Assembly: GCA_032622095.1 (NCBI GenBank)
Contig: CP136064.1
Location: 133,557,129 to 133,621,128, forward strand
Length of the DNA: 64,000 bases
Direction of reading: 5' to 3'
Source of the DNA: Siphonodentalium dalli
Lineage: Eukaryota > Mollusca > Scaphopoda > Gadilida > Siphonodentaliidae
In this document: positions 1 to 11,089 of the stretch, piece by piece
Layout of the letters: the number at the start of each line of letters is the position of its first letter
How positions within the stretch are numbered: the stretch's first letter is position 1
The notes under the pieces: model-generated
Told to the model about the DNA's origin: nothing
Database searches by the model: none
Seen by the model: only the letters and a program-made list of their open reading frames with translations
Program-made: the position numbers and the translations under genes

Positions 1-367
1 TCTGACCAACCCCTCGAACTTGACCTGTATTTTGGTCTGGAAAACTCATATACCATTTTTAGGTACATATGTAAACAAAATTGACATTAAAGACAACCGA
101 ATACCACATAATTCTGTTAAATATACGTCAACCATCCTCAGAAGTTATGATAACAAACTACAGGTAAACTATATCTCCTTTCTATACTAAATGGATTCTC
201 CCAGACAGATAACAGCTTAAAATTTTGAAAAATAAGAGTTTTATGGACATAAATCGATTTGAATGGGAAATCCTGTGTTAAATAAATTTTAGGGCCCTGC
301 GAATGTTTTCTGATGTGCTCCATATTGGACACCAGGGAACATATTTGACAATTTCTACCTGATAATT
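1..367. repeat. Fragment of a dispersed repeat unit, then unassigned DNA
   Basis: Bases 12-60 (CTCGAACTTGACCTGTATTT...ACTCATATACC) match the unit seen at 15310-15365 and 24730-24785, part of a pearl-like family, so the window opens inside a decayed copy. I see nothing coding in 70-367. Confidence 0.45.
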
Positions 368-560
368 GTGCGACAGTACAGTCCCATTACTTTTTACGTC
401 AACATTGGTCACTATCACTCGACAAATTTATTTCGGTCTATTTATTTCGGTCTATCGTATCAACCCCTATCTTACTTACTTACTTCTTCTCTACGCCCGT
501 GTACGAGCAACCTCAATATGAGTATTAAAATAATCATCACCTTCCAATTTAGTGAGTTTA
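368..560 (+). repeat. Dispersed repeat copy with an 86-bp segment repeated at 1591-1676
   Basis: The left part (CAGTACAGTCCCATTAC..., CATTGGTCACTATC) resembles 5945-5990 and 6230-6290. The right part, 451-536 (starting TCTATCGTATCAACCCCTAT), recurs almost unchanged at 1591-1676, inside the TIR element that starts at 1071. The family is not identified. Confidence 0.5.
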
Positions 561-593
561 TATACAGTAGTTGATCTAAAAATACTAATTGAC

Positions 594-905
594 ATTTTGT
601 TGCTGTGTATATGACTGGGAACTGTGTTGTAGTTTCATAGAATTCTTCTGCTCTTTCATAAGTAACAGCTTATTGTACCTCTCGATATGTAGCGCATAGC
701 ATAACCTGGCAGTATGGAACTGCAGCTGGGTGATGTCTTTGGAGTTATGAATATCTTCAGATAGATTGGACACATCTAGTATGACATCCATCTTGGAGTC
801 TTCAGACAAGTCGGTGTAGTTGACAGCAACACACTCCCTCAATTCGTCCTCAGTCTGTGGTAAAGTTCGATTTCTGACTTCATTCAGGGCTGGACATCTT
901 ATCAG
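594..905 (-). pseudogene. LINE reverse-transcriptase C-terminal relic
   Basis: An open frame on the minus strand contains ENRQHFLIRCPALNEVR and, near its end, ARLCYALHIERYNKLL. This is the pattern of the post-RT C-terminal region of non-LTR retrotransposons (a Cys/His 'HFLxxCP...R' knuckle, then a helical 'LHxxRxxLL' tail). Only this last 100-odd residues survive; the endonuclease and the polymerase core are absent. The frame continues past 905 to 1007, but that part aligns with the dispersed repeat at 5995-6115, so I exclude it. The assignment to a Jockey/CR1-type LINE is inference. Confidence 0.55.
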
Positions 906-1067
906 AAAGTGCTGTCTGTTTTCATCTATCGTATTAACTGCATATCCAATTATCCACATGTAACAAACCCAACCTCTAATCCTGGTCCAATTTATTACTT
1001 TTTTCATCGGTATAGTCGAGTTATGTACATATTTTTCATCATGTGATCAATACTTATGTGTATGGTA
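906..1067 (+). repeat. Dispersed repeat copy, cut by the TIR element at 1071
   Basis: The segment with ACAAACCCAACCTCTAATCC and TTTTTTCATCGGTATAG matches 6030-6110. The relation suggests one repeat, disrupted on one side by the LINE fragment and on the other by the insertion at 1071. Confidence 0.45.
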
Positions 1068-1070
1068 TTA

Positions 1071-1375
1071 GGGAGCGTCTCAAAAGTCTTTGCGGAATCC
1101 GCAAATATTTTCCGAAACGTCGAGATTTCCGCAACGCTATCGTCTGAATGTTTCCGCAAATGTTCCGAAAAACGCCATGAGTTTTCCGCAAAATTACCGA
1201 AACGTTACATAAAGATTTCCGCAAACGCCATGAGTTTTCCGCAAAAATTACCGAAACGTTAAATTGAGTTTTCCGCAAAAATTACCGAAACGTTAAATAA
1301 AGAATTCCGCAAACATTCCGCTATTTTCCGCAAAGTCCGCAACGTCGACATTGCGAAAAGTAACTTTCCGAAAAC
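1071..1375 (+). repeat. Left subterminal iteron tract (TTCCGCAAA / TTACCGAAACGTTAAA)
   Basis: Some 20 close variants of TTCCGCAAA and TTCCGAAACG occur head-to-tail in 300 bp, including two near-identical copies of GAGTTTTCCGCAAAAATTAC (around 1220 and 1265). The mirror tract is at 5405-5815. Confidence 0.75.
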
Positions 1376-1384
1376 GTTGAAAAT

Positions 1385-1870
1385 TCATGATTGGGGACTG
1401 GATTCCTCGTCGGAAGTAAATTTCGCTGGAATGGACATTTCGCCAAAAGTCATTTTCGACGGAGTGACAGTTCGCCGGAATATTATAATCCCGTAATTAG
1501 TCATTAGTGAAGACTGATTGACACAGGTATTATAATCCTGCGAACTGCTAATTAGTCATTAGTGAAGACTGTTTGACATAGGTACTTCAGTCTATCGTAT
1601 CAACCCCTATCTTACTTACTTACTTCTTCTCTACGCCCGTGTACGAGCAACCTCAATATGAGTAATAAAATAATATCCAGTCCAGTTTTTTAACAGTCGT
1701 CTATTCCGGCGAAAAGTCGTATATCTCGCGAAATGTCTTAAATTACGGTGAATAGTCCCGACCTTCGGTGAAGTTGTCGTCAGTTTCCGGCGAACTGTCC
1801 CAAATCTCGGCGAAGTGTCCGGAAAATTGTTGCGGCGAAATATACTTCTGCAAATCGTCACGTCGCAATT
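1385..1870. repeat. Second iterated tract (TTCCGGCGAA / TTCGCCGGAA) and a 55-bp duplication
   Basis: From 1390-1485 and again from 1690-1860, variants of TTCGCC(G)GAA and its complement occur roughly every 20 bp. Between them, ATTAGTCATTAGTGAAGACT occurs twice (about 1497 and 1552). The tract differs in motif from the flanking TTCCGCAAA tract, suggesting a separate nested element whose ends I cannot fix. Confidence 0.5.
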
Positions 1871-2159
1871 AAATCTCGAGACAAGACGCATCACAAACGG
1901 GAACCTGACACACAAGGCATTAAAGGGATTGTTAATCAGCACTGTAAATATAATTGCTCGAATCAACAAACAAACGTGCTATATTTTAATATGATCATTC
2001 AACACACTGTATCCACAGTTTTATAAACTCTTCTATCATTACGATAGTTTTATCAGAATAGTTTTACTATTATCGTTTATATACCCAATATACTGGGGTG
2101 CTTCTCACCTAAATGAGGGATTTCCATAACAAGCAATTAGCTACTACGCTGGACAAAAC
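1871..2159. other. No feature recognised
   Basis: AT-rich filler inside the 1071-5815 element. I see no coding or repeat structure. Confidence 0.4.
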
Positions 2160-2340
2160 AAGTGTCCACTTAACCGCGGTGCGGTTTGTGTTTCCACCGC
2201 GGCCGAACTGCAACAACATCGCGGCCACACCGGCTAACTGCAGTTAATGGTCCGCGGTATACTTGCCGTTCGACCGCGGTATACTTGCCGTTCGCCCGCG
2301 GTATACTTGCCTTTCGGTCACAGTGTACTTGCCGTTTTTA
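2160..2340 (+). repeat. Iterated CCGCGGTATACTTGCCGTTCG motif
   Basis: Three clear and one decayed copies of CGCGGTATACTTGCCGTTCG run from 2251 to 2337, preceded by CCGCGGCCG variants from 2170. The complement of the same motif (ACGGCAAGTACACTGCGGCC) occurs at 16570-16606 inside another TIR element. Confidence 0.65.
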
Positions 2341-2689
2341 GAATGTGTTGAAAAACACAAAGAGGGCACTATAAATGTGGTTTGATTGAGCCCATTGTTT
2401 AGCCAGACGATCTATTCAGTGTGTTGGCGATCTGCTACGTCAGGCGACAAGGTGTGATAATCTTATAAGTATATAGTCGACGTCCTACCGGTATACTAAA
2501 TTAAATTACACTAATTTAAACTATAATTATTTGGTTTGAAATTACATTGACTACATCCGTCCATGTGGGCCTCCTTTTGGAATTTACAGCCAGCCAGAAT
2601 TTTCTTCACAATAAAAAATAAAGAGCGTTTGTGCGTGGTAAGGTATGTTTCGCTCGCGAACATTTTATGAACCAAAGGGGCTTGTTACA

Positions 2690-3050
2690 TGAGCCGGGAC
2701 AACTCGGCTAGCCGAGTCAACTCGGTCTGCCAAGACAACTCGGTCTGCTAGGACAACTCGGTCGCGCTGTTAAATGAGTCGAGACAACTCGGTCAACCGG
2801 GACAACTCGGTTGACGTGCACAAAACTAGCTGTCAATCACCGAGTCACGGCGTAATGTGGGTGGTCATTAGACGTCACTCACATGACGCGAACATTCTAT
2901 TGGCTGACGTCATGAAAGTAACAACGAATCGTGTAACGTTCCATATCTAGCCGGGATGACTCGCTGTTAGCATAGACTAAAAATCCTTCCTTCATCTATG
3001 CTGTTACATGGACCAAGTTGTCCCGGCTAACAGAGTTGTCCTGGCTATTC
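2690..3050. repeat. Iterated GGGACAACTCGGT motif with inverted counterpart
   Basis: About eight variants of GGACAACTCGGT lie between 2695 and 2812. At 3013-3045 the motif recurs in inverse orientation (GTTGTCCCGGCTAACAG, GTTGTCCTGGCTA). The arrangement looks like the two subterminal regions of a roughly 350-bp element, but no convincing terminus or target duplication could be fixed. Confidence 0.55.
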
Positions 3051-3129
3051 AATTCAATTAAGTTTATTCTGGTCGTCAATTATAGACATTACAGAAGAGT
3101 TGTATACATAAATACAATATATATGATTT

Positions 3130-3559
3130 AGGGAGTTAAATAGAGCGGCTAATTATAAGTGTTTGGTCTCTGATAGAAGTCGGGTTTCAGATATTTTATT
3201 CTTAGTTTGCTAAGTTCCCTACAATTCAGTACCATGTGGTATTCATCGCCGATTTCGAGATTACAGAGAGTGCAGATTCTGTCTGAATAATCCGTAGGCC
3301 TATTCGTCCAAGCGCCGAGTTCTTTTTGGCAGTTTGTGGTTTCTAGTGCGGAAAGCTAAATTATTGTGAACTGCTCTATTATCATCAGGGGATATAGGTA
3401 ATTCTCTCGTTCAAATTTGACTTTATAATCCTGCGAAATGCGAATCTGCTTGTACAGCGTAAACCGGAACCCGGCACCCAGCGCGCGGTGTATTATGGGA
3501 ATTGGTGAAATCGAGCATTGTTGACCACCATTCTTGAATGTGTGTTCAAATCTTTTCAA
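3130..3559 (-). pseudogene. Frameshifted LINE C-terminal relic (Cys-rich knuckle)
   Basis: Read on the minus strand, three frames in succession give KFERENYL (within 3356-3559), then FRTRNHKLPK (about 3310-3355), then GAWTNRPTDYSDRICTLCN and IGDEYHMVLNC (3190-3300). These match in order the C-terminal end of non-LTR retrotransposon polymerases ('FRTSNHRLP...CxxC...IGDEFHxxxxC'). At least two frameshifts and a stop make it dead. The relic is unlike the one at 594-905 in sequence, so two LINE families are represented. It lies inside the 1071-5815 TIR element. Confidence 0.65.
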
Positions 3560-3595
3560 TAGTTACTATAAAGACAAAGTCGCGGGGCATCGTGC

Positions 3596-3831
3596 CAGTG
3601 GACTTTTGATTAAACTTGAATGAGAATATCGCCGAGAAAGTGACATACAATCATGTTCACTCAAACAACGGTATACGATGTAGCAAACCATGTTCATTGC
3701 TACACAGTCCTCGTGCTGACGTAATTCGCGTGCACCTGGCATTTGAGAGATACAGATGCGCGCAAAAATAACGGCGATTAACAAGTTCCCAATCAGGGGT
3801 TTTATTCACTTTTTTGTGGCAATGTTCGTAA
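3596..3831 (-). repeat. 236-bp segment shared, inverted, with 20196-20431
   Basis: The two copies are roughly 80% identical over the whole stretch. On matching strands both keep a related open frame containing CLSEHD(C/Y)MSLS, so the segment may derive from coding sequence, but I recognise no family. Confidence 0.6.
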
Positions 3832-5404
3832 GATTACTACTGTAAATGGGCATATAATAGGTTTACCTCTTAATGATATAAATATATGAATAATATGATA
3901 TAGGTCATCAACTGACCACATTGGTAATCTTTATTGTCTTGTCAAAGTTACCCAAGTGTGTCAGTGTATGACCTGCTTATACTGAGATTTGTACTTAATT
4001 TCTACCCATGCCGTTTCTGACGGAATTATTAATTGAAGGTCACATTAATTTTCGAAGTTGAATTCACACAACATGTCCAGAAAAAAAGTGGTCGGATTAA
4101 TTTGAATGGACATGTCTTCCAATGCAAATCGCCTGAGTAAACGTTACAGTTGCAAATATAGTTGGGTGTGACTTAATAATTATAATGCAGTATTGGGAAC
4201 AATACGTATTTATCTGGCTGAAGATACATTTATAGAATGTTGGGTCTATTTTTCAATTTAAAAAAAATCAAGTGTAGCCGTATTAAAGAAAACAACATTC
4301 ATTTACAGCTACTTATAACTAGTAGCCCATATAGGCATATGCACGTGTACACTTGTCAGTTAAATATGACTGCTTCGCGTATAACCTTTGCACTGGAGAT
4401 TTGTATCGACATTTCCTGCGCTCTTTTAATTTTTACTATCCATCAGGATTCATGAAAAAACTACGGAACGCTCTTTATTAAATTGTTAGGAGTAAAGCCG
4501 AATTAAAGCCGGGACCTAATGTATCTAAAATGTAATGTGCAAATAAGTGTTTCAGAAAAATAAAAAAAATATGTCATTCTATGGCGATAACTAGATTAGA
4601 AAATTATACTATTACGACTGTATTAGGTTCCCCTACTTGCGAAAAGTTGGGGGGGGGGGGGGGGGGTCCACAATAGGCAACATATATATCATATATTTAA
4701 GTGAAATATAAAGGATGCATGCAGTCACACCTCATCGCATATTCTGGTCGTTAGCTAACGAAAACGGAATCCACAAAAGACATGCACTTTGCGTGGGCAG
4801 AGCTTGATTTAACCAATCAGTGGTAACTCCATTCAGACTGAGATAGAGGCCGGTGGGAACAATACCTTAAATACTATGATTGACGTCGGTGTTTGTTTGT
4901 TGTCTAACCAATCGCAATGCGACTATTAATGAAAGAAGTCATTAGGCCTACACGCATTGCACGGACTTCAATGGGGAGGACAGTGTTGACATTGCAAACA
5001 GTGTCAAACTGACATCATTGCTATAATTAACTAGGTCAGCCGTGAACTTTTCCAGTGTCATGGAACTTGTTATACATGTAGCGATAATTGCGCACTCTCG
5101 TGTCAAATATATATGAGTACATGTCAGGAGGTTTATATAGGGTACCGGTACTCACTCCCTGCATGCCATATATATACATGATTCGTGCTTGTGAATTAAA
5201 ACACGTTTTGACTAGATAGCTGTGGCAATGAATGCTTGATGAAGCCATACCAAGATTCGTCAAGGAAAAGTGTTTTAATTGCTGTATTGTTTTTATTAAG
5301 TTAATAAACACTGTAAACCTAATAAATAAACGAACCCAATAGCAATAGACCTATATACTCTAGTATGCGGTGATGTTTACGATTTTACCGGCCCGACACC
5401 CATG
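3832..5404. other. No gene; AT-rich element interior
   Basis: Apart from the G run at 4649-4666 and a GAACGCTCTTTATT motif at 4473, I see no coding, RNA or tandem structure here. Confidence 0.4.
4649..4666 (+). repeat. Poly-G tract (18 G)
   Basis: An uninterrupted run of 18 G follows GAAAAGTT. Confidence 0.95.
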
Positions 5405-5815
5405 AATATATTCCGCAAATTTTCCGGAACGAGGTCCGCATGCATTCAAATTCCGATAACGTTAGGGTGAATTCCGCAATTATTTCCGCAAATTCCGAAA
5501 GAGGAAACTAAAATTCCGATAACGTTGGGGTGAATTCCGCAATTATTTCCGCAAATTCCGAAAGAGGAAACTAAAATTCCGATAACGTTGGGTTGAATTC
5601 CGCAATTATTTCCGCAAATTCCGAAAACGTCGGACGTATTCCGAAAAAAATCCGCAAACGTCGTCTTCTTTTCCGCAAACCTTAGCGCTATTTTCCGAAA
5701 GAAGGAACGTAATTACCGAAAAATTTCCGCAAACAGTTTTCCGCAAAGTGTTCATAACGTCATTTGTTTTCGGAAAATACTTTCGGAATTCCGCAAAGAC
5801 TTTTGAGACGCTCCC
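5405..5815 (-). repeat. Right subterminal iteron tract of the 1071-5815 element
   Basis: Variants of ATTCCGCAA, TTTCCGCAAATTCCG and TTCCGATAACGTTGGG repeat through 400 bp. A roughly 62-bp unit containing GAATTCCGCAATTATTTCCG occurs three times (starting about 5471, 5533 and 5595). The end mirrors the left TIR. Confidence 0.75.
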
Positions 5816-5904
5816 TTACATGTACTATGCCGCATACGTATATCAATTGCTATTCCTTTCTATATAATTCTGGTGCCATCTATAGAGATAGATATAATTT
5901 CAGA

Positions 5905-5921
5905 CCCCCCCCCCCCCCCCC
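5905..5921 (+). repeat. Poly-C tract (17 C)
   Basis: A run of 17 C lies just outside the 1071-5815 element. Confidence 0.95.
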
Positions 5922-5934
5922 TTAAATTTTATAC

Positions 5935-6440
5935 AATTGTCGCTACAGTACAGTCGCGATGCATTACATGGCAATATTGATCGCTATAGCTCTACTAATT
6001 TATGTCAATTCATCGTATGAACTCCTTTTACTCCATATAACCAACCCAACATCTAAGCCCAGCCCAAATTATTATTTTTCTTTTCATCGGTATAGTTGTG
6101 TTAGATACATATTTATTAATTTGATTCTAATTTGCATTGTACCACTATAGAAGTCGATAAATAACTATTCTGGCACTATATAGAGATAACTACTAGTAAG
6201 TTTCTGACACCCCCTCTATTTTATAGCCTTGTCGCAACAATAGAGTTGAGATGCATAATATATCAACATTGGTCATTATCGCTCTTCAAATCTATATCGG
6301 TATCAACCCATATTTCCCCGTATCGCCCACCCCTCCCCAAGTTTTTCATTTGTATTATAGACTCGTTACATATACATTTTATCATTTGATACTGATTTGT
6401 ATTCTGTATTTCTCTTCTGTTCAACAATGCCAAAATCATA
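5935..6440 (+). repeat. Two diverged copies of the dispersed repeat seen at 368 and 906
   Basis: TTGTCGCTACAGTACAGTCG... at 5938 and TTGTCGCAACAATAGAGTTG... at 6230 begin comparable 200-bp segments. Both contain GATGCAT, a 'TTGNTCNNTATNGCTCT' stretch and GTTANATACAT. The family is not identified. Confidence 0.5.
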
Positions 6441-6598
6441 ACGGTGCAATGCCTTGTAACTTTTGCTTCAACATGCCGAGTTCCGCTGCAGACGATACAA
6501 AATTGACAACATTTCGAAATGTAAACAGGCTTCAAACTCACCAAAGAACAAAGGTCCCAAGTCAAGGTCCAAAATCCCCAACACACTGATGTGAGGTA

Positions 6599-7345
6599 TA
6601 ATGATAACTCCATCTAAATAACCAATATAAGGATGTGAGGTTTAAAGGGGTACTGACGCCAATTTCAAAAAATTCCCGGTAACAATTGCGATCTAATATC
6701 AATATTATATTTTAAAATAACGTATTTGAGTCGACGATGTCTACTGGAAACGTTCCGGTTAACAGGCTATCATAAAAGTCAAATTGAATTATTTAATATA
6801 AATGAATTTATGGCTGGAGTCATAAAATGGCGAATTATGCCATTACGAGTTACCGTTCTTGAAATCTCACATGTTGGGTGTCTTTTATCGACGGCCGTTT
6901 ACGACGAACATTATTGAGTTGCGAACAAAATATGTTACATGCAAAAGGAAGTCCCGCTATAACCAATTTGGAAAAAAAGAGAAGAAACAAGATTCATAAA
7001 GTATTTTTATAGGGGGTGAGATTGTTCGATGGAAGAGATTGCAGGCATCAATTGAACTTCCGGTTCATCCTGCAACCTGCGTCTTCTCCGGTGAAGGTCA
7101 AAAACATGGCGCGTAGTTTGAAATCGTAATATTTTTGTAGCTAAACTAGGTTTATACGAAACTCATATAACACGAACACAATCTAACTTGAAAGTTAGGT
7201 CAATGGGAGTAAATAAAAATAATGCCTATCTCTGTGTACAGTACCCCTTTAATGATAACCCCATCCACATAACCAATATAAGGATGTGAGGTTTAATGAT
7301 AACCCCATCCGCATAACCAATATAAGGATGTGAGGTTAATTATAA
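6599..7345 (+). repeat. 44-bp tandem repeat, split by an insertion
   Basis: Units of the form AATGATAACCCCATCCACAT + AACCAATATAAGGATGTGAG + GTTT occur once before 6645 and two to three times from 7251. The array is interrupted by the element at 6646-7248. Confidence 0.75.
6646..7248. mobile_element. 603-bp piggyBac-like MITE with TTAA duplication
   Basis: The left end AGGGGTACTG and right end CAGTACCCCT are perfect inverses, and TTAA flanks both sides (6642-6645 and 7249-7252). The host is a 44-bp tandem repeat whose next unit (7280-7300, GAGGTTTAATGATAAC) shows the uninterrupted site, confirming the boundaries. TTAA duplication is the hallmark of piggyBac; no transposase frame is present, so it is non-autonomous. 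Confidence 0.75.
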
Positions 7346-7719
7346 CTCCATCCACATAACTAATAATTATGTCTGAAAATTAAACAAAAAAATTAAATTC
7401 CATGACGGCGTCCAATATGGACTACCCGGTACCTAATTCTGCTCCAAAAACATGTATTTTGAATATATGGATGTTTATGGGGAGAAACCGATTATTTCAA
7501 TGACATTTTAATTCACTTGGGGCCAAAACCCGACCTACATGTACGGGATCGCGTTTTGCGCGCGACTGTATCTTCAGCATATGTGCATCTTTAATAAGCC
7601 AACAATTGGAATCCCAACAGAGAAGATTGCCGTGGGTCCCTTGCGCATAGACATCATTGATGATCTCTATGGGAATCAAAATTGACATTTAATAGACAAT
7701 TTCGATTAACCGCAATAAC
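7346..7719. other. No gene recognised
   Basis: A 63-codon minus-strand frame (7497-7688) shows no family signature. I found nothing else. Confidence 0.35.
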
Positions 7720-7722
7720 TTA

Positions 7723-8046
7723 AGGAATCTCTAATTGCGCTTAAGCCCAATGAGAATGCAATAAGACATTCCTTATTACATTCCTTATTACGCTTAACCG
7801 CAATTACTTCTCATTGCACTTAAACACAATTAATATCTCTCTCAATAGATCACCCTTCTGCAAATAGTAGAATAATCCTATATTTGTTCCACCCATTGTG
7901 CCATGGAGATGGACTACACCACCTGAATTATAAGGAGTTTATGTACTATATATAATATATTATTCCTTATTAAGAGATTCATTATTGGGCTTTATCAGTG
8001 CAATTTGAATATTCTTCATTGCGCTTAAGCGCAATTAAATATTCCC
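7723..8046. mobile_element. 324-bp TIR MITE with TTA duplication and TTAAGCGCAAT iterons
   Basis: The left end AGGAATCTCTAATTGCGCTT and the inverse of the right end GGGAATATTTAATTGCGCTT match at about 16 of 20 positions, and TTA flanks both (7720-7722, 8047-8049). Variants of GCGCTTAAGCGCAATTA are scattered inside. ATTGCGCTTAAGCGCAAT at 8020-8037 is a perfect 18-bp palindrome. This is the smallest of the TWA-flanked iteron elements here. Confidence 0.65.
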
Positions 8047-8339
8047 TTATTATTAATAGTGCTCGTAGTAGTTAATACCACCTTACCGTCAATATTCTAG
8101 CATGGTTAGTTTCAAAATCACAACGTTAATTGTTATTACTATTTGTGTGTAGTGTATATGTACATCAGTCATCAATTGAGAAACTTAAGCACATCCTGGT
8201 TGAATATCAACCATATATGGTGGGTTATTCTCACATTCAAGCTGTTGGTGTCATTCATGTTATTTTGCAATGCGAAGTGGTAGACCCCCCAATAGCTTAT
8301 CAATACCACTCAGGACAGTGGGTGTTTTTCCTCAATTAA

Positions 8340-9185
8340 TTGAATTTCTTGTTTGGCCGAATGATCCCAAAATAACCCGTCCCCATCTACATGTCATTAT
8401 TAACATTCAATACAAATTTTATGAGGATCAGACAAAAGGTACGACCTGTAGCCCATGCTAAAGAATTTAGTCATACAAAGAGTATAATCCAAGATGGCTG
8501 CTGGCGGCCATCTTTTTTGGCCAAATGACCCCAAAATGACTCGTTCCCATCTACATTCCAATTTCAACAGCCATGACAAATTTTATGATGATCAGACTAA
8601 AGGTACGACCTGTAGCCCGTGCTAAAGGATTTAGTCATACAAAGAGTAAAATCCAAGATGGCCGCTGGTGGCCATGTTTTTCGGCCGAATGACCCCAAAA
8701 TGACTCGTTCCCATCTACATGTCATTATTAACATTCTTGACAAATTTTATGATGATCAGACTAAAAGTATGACCTGTAGCCCGTGCTAAAGAATTTAGTC
8801 ATACAAAGAGTAAAATCCAAGATGGCTGCTGGCGGCCATGTTTTTGGGCCGAATGACCCCAAAATTACTCGTTCCCATCTACATGTCAATATAAACATCC
8901 ATGACAAATTTCATGATGATACGTAGCCCTGTAGCCCGTGCTAATGGATTGAATTCTGAAATCCAAGATGGCCACTGGCGGCCATGTTTTTTTTCCGAAT
9001 GACCCCAAAATTAATCATTCTGGTCTAAATGTTGATGTCAATAGCTATGACAAATTTCATAATGATCCGACCAAAGGTACGACCTGTAGCCTGCATTGTT
9101 GACGCCTTACGTACACACGCACACACGGACGACGGACGACAAAGCCATGGCAATAGCTCAAACTTTACAAAGTAAAGTTGAGCTA
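8340..9185 (+). mobile_element. Pearl/HINE-like array, family P1 (about 5 units, 3' hairpin)
   Basis: Units of about 165-170 bp each contain AAAGAGTAAAATCCAAGATG, GGCCATGTTTTT, ACCCCAAAATGACTCGTTCC and GGTACGACCTGTAGCCCGTG. The array ends in a CACACACGGACGACGG microsatellite and the hairpin TAGCTCAAACTTTAC-AAA-GTAAAGTTGAGCTA (9154-9185). No transposase is present. The layout matches pearl elements, described as non-autonomous Helentron relatives; the 5' end is not identifiable. Confidence 0.75.
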
Positions 9186-10086
9186 AAAAAGGTTTTGGTT
9201 CTCAGGCCCCGCCACATTGAATAAAAAGGGCCGCATTAGGCCTTTTTATTGCAATGCCTGATGTTATGACAAAAAAACTTACAAGAAAATATATATATAT
9301 TTTTTTGGGGGATTTTATCAACATGTCCAAAGCAGATATGTGTTGAATATTAGTGTGCATTGAGCTCTAACATGTAATGTGTTAAAAAGTGACTTGCAGG
9401 CTTACAACATGAAGTAGATGACTACAATTAAGAAAATGATTAGCTGATCCTCATGCTCTTCTTACAATTAGTCATTGTGAACAACTTACACTAATTGTAA
9501 CTTTATACAATTGAAAGGCACAGGACTAAATTCAGGATCACATATTAGAATGGGGAGGTATCAGTTATTAGACAACAATAACAGTAGTTAATGTCAGAGG
9601 CATTATATATTGTTAGGTAATCCCAGTCATACACTGGTAGTACAATGTCATTTTTATATAAGACTAAATGAGTTTATATGCATAACAGTTCCCTCTACGA
9701 TTCTGGTTATTACTAGACAGAGGAAGGTATCTTTGTCCATGCTTACTATGCGCAGAAAAAAATAAAAATAAAAATAAAACCCTCCCTCCCTCATTGATTT
9801 GAAAAAAAAATTGCCAGAGAACCAAAACACTTTTTTTTTTTGGCCTAACAGCTTGTTTTTTGTGCATGTATCTTTTTGTTATACATGTATGCTCTTACTA
9901 TATAGTTTATTCAAGTTGTTTGAGCTCAAATTTTGGTACTACTTTTATGCATACTTGCCTCGTTATCAGAACTTTTCTTCCGAGCATGGACCCCCCCCCT
10001 TTTTATTACTTGCCGTTTCTTTGCCATTTCAGTGGGTTGAGACATGGTCAAGTGCATATACTGACTTTATAATGTGTATATTTGCT
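9186..10086. other. No gene; AT-rich
   Basis: Homopolymer and T-rich stretches only. The long plus-strand frame 9799-10305 is a low-complexity artefact that runs into a duplicated repeat. Confidence 0.4.
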
Positions 10087-10265
10087 TGCCATAAATGTCT
10101 TGAACCCACTGTCCATATGTTTTTTAACATTATTTTGGCTACCTTTATTTTATTTATTATGTCACCTATATATACATATTTTTTTTATATAAAGGTAGGC
10201 CACATTTGCAATAAATCTTTATCAATCCTTTCGCCAAGCCTGGGAGATAAATTACCATTGGAACA
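10087..10265 (+). repeat. Direct repeat, copy 1 of 2
   Basis: The segment from GTCCATATGTTTTTTAACAT to ACCATTGGAACATC is about 94% identical to 11090-11250, 1 kb downstream. Confidence 0.8.
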
Positions 10266-10820
10266 TCGGTCCAATGGTTTTATGTCCCCGTCACGGTGCC
10301 CATAATTCATAATTTGCACTTGTGATCCTGATTCTCACAACACGAGAATTTATGAGAAGCTACCGCATCACAACATCACCTGCGAGCTACCGACAGGAAA
10401 AGTTTATTTAAAAATGGTGCAATTCTATCAGTAAATACATAGCTCTTTCACAATGTTGTGAATCATTAACCATCGTACAGTTTTGCGAGTAATTAGTAAG
10501 TTTACATAAATTTCCATCAACTTATAGATTCCACTCGCGGAACTATATGTTATACTCTGCAGGAATATGCTTATTAGCAAATTTGTACTTCCTTTCTAAC
10601 TTTATCCTTCAAGGTGTGCGGTTCACATTAAAGAATCCCTGAAATGTTTTCTTGCCACCACCCCTTCGACCACCTCCATTCCATGCTCCTAGATAAGTTT
10701 TACACTTCACTGAGGTCTCGATTCTGGGAAAATTCTTGTCATTGTTAAGGTTTATATTCGTTAATTTATAAGACATCACATTGCATACATATGAGATGTA
10801 AGACAATCTTGCCTCACAAA

Positions 10821-10940
10821 CAAGACATCACACTATATTTACTAGTCTTGCCCTCACAAACAAGACATCACACTATATTTACTAGTCTTGCCCACACGAG
10901 CAAGACATCACACTATATTTACTAGTCTTGCCCTCACGAG
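10821..10940 (+). repeat. 40-bp tandem repeat, 3 units
   Basis: Three exactly aligned 40-bp units (10821, 10861, 10901) each start CAAGACATCACACTATATTT and contain GTCTTG about 25 bp later. CAAGAC/GTCTTG can pair within each unit. A decayed half unit precedes at 10800. Confidence 0.9.
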
Positions 10941-11089
10941 TGTCTATTCTTTCCCATTGACTGAAACTACTATTACTAGTACTGGATTGTGTTTATCGAA
11001 CACTTAAGTTCACCACCGACTCATTACATGGTTCAATATCTGTTTTCATCTCATCAAAGTTTTCTACATGTCTCATGGCATCTTTGAAC

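Larger units (their letters stand above)
1071..5815. mobile_element. 4,745-bp TIR element with TTA duplication (Harbinger-like, no transposase seen)
   Basis: The left end GGGAGCGTCTCAAAAGTCTT (1071) is the exact inverse of the right end AAGACTTTTGAGACGCTCCC (ends 5815). The match continues with minor changes for about 45 bp. TTA at 1068-1070 is repeated at 5816-5818 as a direct, not inverted, repeat. A 3-bp TWA duplication with GGG-type TIRs fits PIF/Harbinger, but no DDE or Myb-like protein is visible, so the superfamily is inference. The interior holds iterated motifs, a LINE relic (3130-3559) and a segment shared with 20196-20431. Confidence 0.8.

Noticed and set aside
2360-2640. TATA-like CACTATAAATG followed by TATTCAGTGTG and AATAAAAAATAAA, considered as a solo LTR or promoter
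   Set aside because: No TG...CA ends, duplicate LTR, target duplication or primer-binding site could be found.
9799-10305. 168-codon open frame on the plus strand
   Set aside because: Phe/Leu/Tyr-rich translation of T-rich DNA that runs into the 10087/11090 direct repeat.
10609-10806. Gly/Arg-rich minus-strand frame (AWNGGGRRGGGKK) after a possible acceptor, considered as the next UGGT exon
   Set aside because: Wrong phase (a stop appears in the required frame) and no resemblance to the start of the catalytic domain.
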